A stretch of DNA of 64,000 nt from Epiperipatus broadwayi (taxonomy: Eukaryota; Onychophora; Udeonychophora; Euonychophora; Peripatidae): positions 1,674,501 to 1,738,500 of the forward strand of contig JAQFVV010000017.1 in the NCBI GenBank assembly GCA_028023455.1, given 5' to 3'. Position 1 is the stretch's first letter, and each line of letters opens with the position of its first letter. A model generated the notes under the pieces. The model saw nothing but the letters and a program-made list of their open reading frames with translations. It had not been told where the DNA came from and ran no database searches. The translations under genes were made by a program, and so were the position numbers. Positions 58,515 to 64,000 of this stretch are shown one piece after another.

Positions 58515-60680
58515 GATTATCAATCCTCTTCCGGATGTTCACACCAAGTTTAATTCAGTTTCTTCAATATCTAACTTCTCACATTCACATCACCTGAGGA
58601 AACTTCCTTATTTCATCTGTCTATCTTACATATGGTCTATTTGTGGGCCTTTTCCATCTGTCATTCTCTCTTCTATTAATATGTCCAACCAATTCCATTT
58701 CATTCTTTTAATTCCTTCTCTGATGTTGGTGATATTTGTTTGTTCTCACCCATAATGTTTCATTGTCAATCTCTTCTTGCTACTCCTAACAAACATCTCT
58801 CCATATTTGTTAAGGGTATGAAGTCTATACATTAAGTATTCAAATATCATATCCATAAGTAAAAATTGTTAAAATACATTTATTAAAAACCTTCCTTTTC
58901 AAACACATTATCTTATTTCCTTTTAATATTATTTCCACCAAAACCACCCCATTCAAATTTAGTGCTATGATTAATTTCAATAGGAAAAACTGTCCATACA
59001 GTAGTACCATTCAGTGCAAGCCAGAGTAATCATGTGATGTTTAATGATTAATTTTACCAATTATGTTTTTATCTGTCTTAATAATCTGACCAAGGTATTT
59101 GTACTTCTTAACTTCTAATGCATGATTATCTGTCTTTTTTTCCCCTTCTTCTGAGAAAATCCATTGAACTTTACTTTAGTCTTATTAATTAGCATTTATC
59201 TCTAATCTAACTTTCTTATTTTCATCGGATAACTCTTACATTTCCTGATGCTCTCACATATTATTTGCAAAAATAACTACAACGTCTGCAAATTGTTAAT
59301 GATTTATGTCATCTCTCTTTTTAGTAAGAGTTCCATCTTTTCTTCTTATTTTAGATATAAGTTTCCTACCAATACCAAAATATTGTTTTACACTCTTCAT
59401 ACTTATTCTTTTCTACAGCTTTCCTTGCTAGATCACAATTATACTTTCTTATATCACTATCAACTCTTTTTTCGCACCATTTTACAAAATTTAAGACATT
59501 CAATCCTTCTTAATGCTTCGTTTTTATATATCTTCATATTCCTTCATTTCTTCATAAATTCTCATGTCTCAGTAGAAATTTATTGATCAATTGCTGCTTT
59601 TTTCTACTAGCTATCTTTGTTGCACTTTTTAATGTGTATCAGTTATTTTCCAATTAATTTCATTCAAATCTGAATTATGTTCAAAATCTATTAATACTTG
59701 AAAATGATTTTCAAGATCTAATTTAAATTCATTAGAGTGTTTCTGAAGATTAGAAATATCAACTTGTAGATATTGGTTTTTTAAATAATTTTTCTCTCTA
59801 GTTTTGAAATATGTATTTTCTGTTAGTCAGAATATAATCCAATTCTGCTGTACCTTCATTTGGATACTTCCATGTCCATTTCCTTTTAACATTTTTCTCA
59901 AAAAAAAGAATTCATAATATAAAGTTTTTCTTTTTCTGCAAACTCCACAAGTCTATATCCTCTCTCATTTCTATTACCATAACCAAAATTACCCACAGCA
60001 CTTTCATCTTTCATTTTTTTTTACCAATTCTAGCATCAAAGTCTCCCATAACAATGTTAAAAAGTTGTTTAGTCTGATCTAAAGCCTTTTGTACATCCAT
60101 ATAAAAATCTTCTACTACTTCATCATTATGAGAACTTAAACCTGAATTATCTGCATTTGGTATCTGCTATTAAGTTGAACAACTAATCTTGCCTGTCGGT
60201 CTGATACACCATTAATTTCCACAATGTTGTTCTTCCATTTTTTATTTATAATGAATGCTTCTCCACTTGCACTTCCAATATTTGTGCCTTTGTAGTAGAG
60301 TGCGTGTTCACTTTTTACACCAATTGTCACTTCACCTTTTCTTCTACATTCACAAAGTTCAATAATGTCTCATTTAATATTAGACAGTTCTTCCAATTCC
60401 TGAAATCTTTATTTACTTTAAAGTGATCAGCAATTGTAAGTACCTAAATAAAAAGTTATCATCAAATGGTAGTCTGGGTCTTCAATTGAGATTCTTAGCA
60501 CCCTATGCTTTCGGCCACCAATCACTGCCCATGTTAGTGACTTTGTAGTGTCTTGGGCATAAGGGCCGTGATTTATTTTTGTCTCTCATGATTGCAATCT
60601 ATTTGAAAAAAATTTTCACTCTCACACACGTTGTTCATTCTGCCTTATCAGGCAGCTGAGAAGAAAGACTATGATATTTC
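58515..60680 (-). mobile_element. RTE-type LINE, long copy with endonuclease, RT core deleted
   Basis: Minus strand, 5' to 3'. A GTYN-like endonuclease start lies near 60440, then WDIIELCECRRKGE-like and GVKSEHALYYKGTNIG (open frame 60136-60330), then FIINKKWKNNIVEIN. NIVMGDFDARIG at about 60055-60020 is the catalytic GDFNA-type motif. NFGYGNRNERGYRLVEFAEK with ELDYILTNRKY (about 59990-59810) completes the endonuclease. The linker KIRRKDGTLTKK sits near 59350-59310. Most of the RT palm is missing, and the C-terminal region resumes at about 59300 and runs to 58515. An HF1 derivative sits inside at 58980-59043. Not functional. Confidence 0.85.
58980..59043. mobile_element. Minimal HF1 derivative (64 bp) with 13-bp target duplication
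   Basis: ATGATTAATTTCA (58967-58979) and ATGATTAATTTTA (59044-59056) flank 64 bp. The 64 bp consist of the HF1 arm end (AAAACTGTCCATACAGTAGT, then GCAAGCCAGAGTAATCA) fused to the tail end (TCATGTGATGTTT). The empty site is known: RTE copies elsewhere (4166-4190) read ATGATTAATTTCA once. The fusion point shares ATCA between the two HF1 parts, suggesting deletion by template jumping or microhomology. Confidence 0.85.
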
Positions 60681-61419
60681 TTGATCCTAAACTCAGAAGT
60701 TAAAAGCCAATAAAGTCATTATGCTGGCTAATGTATGTTGGTGAGCAGCCCATCTATGTTCCCATACTATATGAATAATCACATAGTAATAACAGCTGCA
60801 ACAAGAATATATGGACATTAGGAATTTGCCCTGGTCGGTTCCTTTAAGGCTTGCAAACTCCTTTCTGCAGCTTAGATTGTAAATGTGTTTAATTTGATCT
60901 TTATTTACACATTTGTTTGTGCAAGCGTTATAATATAAGTGCATAATTATCTCCATGTACAAAATGGTTTTTCTTACCATCTATCACCTGACTAATACGT
61001 ATGTGAAATCTCAACATTAGACATACGTAAGTACCGAAATTTTTATTATTAGATATTGTCAAATCCAACTCAATTTAATTAAGGCAGTTAGTTATATATA
61101 TAAATTTCTCCACAGTGATTTATTATCTGTCTGGTTTTCTAAACTGCTCAAAGGCATATTTGTTATTATGATAATGTAATTCATTCATCTCTTTACAGAT
61201 TTTTTACTTTACCATCACTCTAATTTAGATCGTTTTTATATGACTGAAAGAATATATTTTAATATTAAAAAATCTGCTTACTAATTGAACATTATAATCA
61301 GTATCTATATATACTATACTGCATTGTAAAGTATATATATATCTTGTTATATAATACATCAGCATTAGTTTTAATCCTGTCATCATTGTTAATTTTTTTT
61401 TTTTTAATTTAAATTTTAG
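60681..61419 (+). other. Intron sequence upstream of the RUVBL1 exon
   Basis: No coding similarity. It ends in a poly(T) tract and AAATTTTAG, a strong polypyrimidine-AG acceptor at 61418-61419. Confidence 0.7.
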
Positions 61420-61577
61420 GATATGGGAAAACTGTTAGTCATGTAATTATTGGATTGAAAACTGCCAAGGGTACTAAGCAGTTGAAGTTGGATCCATCTA
61501 TTTATGAAAGTTTGCAAAAAGAAAAAGTAGAAGTTGGTGATGTCATTTATATAGAAGCAAACAGTGGAGCTGTCAAG
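61420..61577 (+). CDS. RUVBL1: RuvB-like AAA+ ATPase 1 (Pontin), single internal exon
   Basis: The exon begins with the last two bases of a split Gly codon and reads [20 protein letters not shown], then [20 protein letters not shown] and [12 protein letters not shown]. This corresponds to about residues 149-201 of human RUVBL1, with only a handful of conservative changes (Ile to Val, Phe to Tyr, Arg to Lys, Ala to Val). It lies in domain II, the OB-fold-containing insertion between Walker A and Walker B. RUVBL1 forms hetero-hexamers with RUVBL2 and serves in INO80, SRCAP/TIP60 and R2TP complexes. The exon starts in phase 2 of a codon, ends in phase 0 at AAG, and has donor GTAGGT at 61578 and an acceptor with a long T tract. 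No Walker motif falls in this exon. Neighbouring exons were looked for and not found, so both flanking introns are long. It reads RUVBL1, not RUVBL2, by the [20 protein letters not shown] segment. Confidence 0.95.
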
Positions 61578-62949
61578 GTAGGTGAATTTGCTCTTCAACT
61601 CGCTTAATACAATTTTCGTCGTGCCTTTTGCCACCACTATAAAATGTTAGGCTCCACCTAAGACTCAGGTAATTACTTTGGTAGGCGTTATGTCTGCCTT
61701 TACTTGGAAAATTGAATGGAAATGTTGATGATAGTATTCCAGACAAGACAGCCATTTAATTGCCCCCCACCCCCTTAAATAATTTGATTCAGCTGATGTT
61801 CAGTTGACTGCCATTTGTTTATAGGCTTGGAACAAGAAAAGAAAAGAAAAAAATATTTCTTATCCTTTTTTCTCTATTCTTTTTTTAAAGAAAAAAAAAT
61901 AGTTTATGTTTTAATTCTAAAGTACTGCATATCTTTAATAATAAGGTATCAGTTTATTTTACAGTTTATTGTTTGTTTTTTATTGAATATATATATTTAA
62001 ATTAGTATTTTTAAAACATATATATACACTTGCGTAAATGTATCTTGTACGTGTGTGTGTATATACATGTTAATGGTATATAAGTTGATTATTAAACTAA
62101 ATCTTCGGAGATGCCAATTTCTGAAGACCTTTTACAAAATGTAGTTATAAACAAGCAACGAGATAAATTCGTTTTAATTGAAAGTAATTATCGAAAAGTT
62201 GTAAAATCTAAAACATAGTTTATTAACAAAGAAATGATCGAAAAGTTGTAAAATCTAAAAATCATGTCAATACTATATTTATAATTAAAACTTTTATTAG
62301 ACCGATCCAAATATAAAATAGCTTCTTTAAGAATTCTGAGTTTTATTTCTTCTTTTGACTCTTAAGTGATTCTTTATTAAAACTGATAACATCTTTTGTC
62401 TACTTACGTTATCCTTATGATGGCAATTGCTTTCCATTTCTTTTGTTTAATCTCAGTATTAAAGCTGTATTGTAAACATTTTCTTTTCTTTTTTCTAGTA
62501 TTGAGATATAAATATTTTATATAAAATGTACTAATATCTCATAATAATAGCACAATGTGTTGTCACTTGAATAAATAGAAATTGCCATTTTATATTTTAA
62601 ACATTATCGATGCATATGGTAAGAAACAGGATGAGATGGAAGTTATTTTACTACTTTTTTTTTTTTTTTACTTTTTTGATTTTACTGTTATATTTTTTCA
62701 GTTGCTCACATTTTATTAACTATTTTGTTATCACAATTAATAAACATTTATAAACAAAAACCACATTTTAAAAAATTACAATATTCTAATAAAGTAACCC
62801 AAGCATGTAATTACATAACATTTTGCATAGTCTGGTTTAATTGAAAAATATATAAACTTTTATTACTGTGAAATATTAAGCTATACTTTCTTTACAAAGA
62901 ATATTGGAAACAGTTTTATAAAGTCTATACTATTTATTAAACAAATTAA
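61578..62949 (+). other. Intron sequence downstream of the RUVBL1 exon
   Basis: Begins with donor GTAGGTGAAT. It contains a (C)n-rich patch at 61762-61774 and poly(T) tracts. The next expected RUVBL1 coding block (RCDTYATEFDLEAEEYVPLP-type) is not found before the window ends. Confidence 0.7.
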
Positions 62950-63060
62950 ATGTAATTAGAGAGGGTTTGAACCCAGACTTTCAACCTCCCTTCAGTTGTC
63001 CACTCCATCTTATACAACCAATACACATGACCAAATCTAGCTTAAGTATATATACTACTA
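62950..63060 (-). mobile_element. HF2 outer-arm fragment
   Basis: AGAGAGGGTTTGAACCCAGA followed by CTTTCAACCTCCCTTCAG and CAATACACATGACCA match the outer arm of HF2 at 27228-27310. There is no ribozyme segment and no inverted partner. It gives the best reading of the HF2 terminus (GGTTTGAACCCAGACTTTCA). Confidence 0.65.
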
Positions 63061-63185
63061 TTTAAACAAGTTAGATATATTATTTGAAACTTCATTATAT
63101 TCTTTTCATTGCCATCACCCCCCCCCCCCTCCATATTTTAGCTGCTCGTTTTGATCTTGGAACTAGTTACATGTAAAGAATCATT

Positions 63186-64000
63186 TTTTGCCTTACCAGA
63201 AGAGTTCTAAAAAGCCAGGAATAATTATACTAAGTGGCGATCTAAACTGTACATATAAAGACCTTCTAAAAGTATTAAAGAATAAAATGAATGAAGTGTC
63301 CTTGTACCCATTGCAAGATAAATACTCAATCAATGCATACTCCTTTTTCAATAGTAGGACCACATCACTTATAGATCTATTTTTTGTTTTGGAACATAAA
63401 GTAAACAATGCAAAATGTTCTACTTCACTGGTTGGCTTTACAGATCATCTCAGTGTGCAGCTAAAGATAATGATTATAGACAGATTATAAGTGAATATAG
63501 ATTTTTCTATTAAAAGGAATATTACTGATCAGATTAACTTTACAACTGATCCAAATATCATATTTTTTAATAATAATAAACCATTATACAAGATGCACAA
63601 GCTTGCCACCCTGTATTGTGTACTATAAGATAAAGAAAGAACTTTCTGAGTTATGCAAGAAAAAATATAAAAAAAAATTATCAATGAATCAAATAAAATA
63701 TAAAGTATTAGAAATACAAAAAACATTACAAGATTTAACAAGTCTCAGACCAAATCAAGAATACAGGATGTATACAGTAATCTATATCAACAAATGCAAC
63801 AAGAAAATCAAATAATGACAATTAGAAAGTTAATATGTAATTTAGGAAAATCATCAAAGCCATTGATTAATTATGCAAAAGTTTACATATCACGCACTAA
63901 GGGTGCTGCAATAAAGAAGGATGAAGACAGCTTTGCATCGGGAATATATATATGTTGATGACTATATGTTGGAAAAGCTAAAAATAAAATTTAGTGAAAA
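63186..64000 (+). mobile_element. L1/Tx1-like LINE endonuclease fragment, continuing past the window
   Basis: The open frame 63188-63490 reads GIIILSGDLNCTYKD (endonuclease GDFN motif), then SINAYSFFNSRTTSLIDLFF (family YT-x-SR-S-RIDR-F) and FTDHLSVQLKI (SDH motif with catalytic Asp-His). This is the C-terminal half of an apurinic-type endonuclease as found in L1 and Tx1 LINEs. The following frames (63603-63815) are K-rich linker-like sequence. Frame breaks are present. It is a different family from RTE and LINE-X in this window. Confidence 0.75.

Overview
This is strongly AT-rich metazoan nuclear DNA with almost no coding capacity of its own. The one host gene I can support is a single 158-nt coding exon at 61420-61577 (+). 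It encodes the domain II region of RuvB-like 1 (Pontin, RUVBL1), with a good splice acceptor and donor. No other RUVBL1 exon is recognisable, so most of the window is probably one very long intron or intron plus upstream intergenic DNA. The mix of RTE-type LINEs, tRNA-derived SINEs, Penelope-like debris and ribozyme-bearing small repeats would fit a repeat-rich invertebrate such as a lophotrochozoan or cephalopod. That assignment is inference only.

Layout. 1-6.1 kb: LINE fragments (an RTE family at 1-112, 3661-4830 and 5191-6060; a second family, here LINE-X, at 985-3660). 8.9-10.3 kb: a third LINE family. 11.2-11.7 kb: a hAT-type MITE with 8-bp target duplication. 12.0-16.4 kb: an RTE tail, a microsatellite and a near-full-length LINE-X on the minus strand, carrying a tRNA-derived SINE with a perfect 16-bp target duplication. 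17-42 kb: AT-rich intron-like DNA with scattered SINEs, foldback elements and MITEs. 42.1-42.9 kb: a 5'-truncated LINE with poly(A) and a 13-bp target duplication. 45.3-47.3 kb: a TIR element holding telomere-like TTAGGG-variant repeats, then a decayed mariner. 50.3-55.3 kb: RTE and Penelope tails, then a plus-strand LINE-X split by a 738-bp foldback element. 56.8-60.7 kb: Penelope-like GIY-YIG debris and a long RTE copy. 61.4 kb: the RUVBL1 exon. 63.2-64 kb: an L1/Tx1-like endonuclease fragment running off the edge.

The most interesting content is a family of small foldback elements (called HF1 here) that carry a type I hammerhead ribozyme. The best copy, 52510-53247, has two ~306-bp arms that are about 98-99% identical by eye. 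Each arm holds a 59-nt hammerhead with every core nucleotide present, all three helices and the internal loop of helix I. Four HF1 copies (19.8, 44.7, 52.5 and 59.0 kb) are flanked by 13-bp direct repeats, and each of these has a ~45-nt tail on only one arm. A second foldback family (HF2; 24.3, 27.2-28.1, 41.5 and 63 kb) carries decayed hammerheads of different sequence but the same architecture. A Penelope-like element fragment on the minus strand at 56.8-57.5 kb is a plausible source of reverse transcriptase for such elements.

All coordinates of decayed repeats are approximate, usually within 10-40 bases. They come from reading and mutual comparison of copies, not from alignment software.
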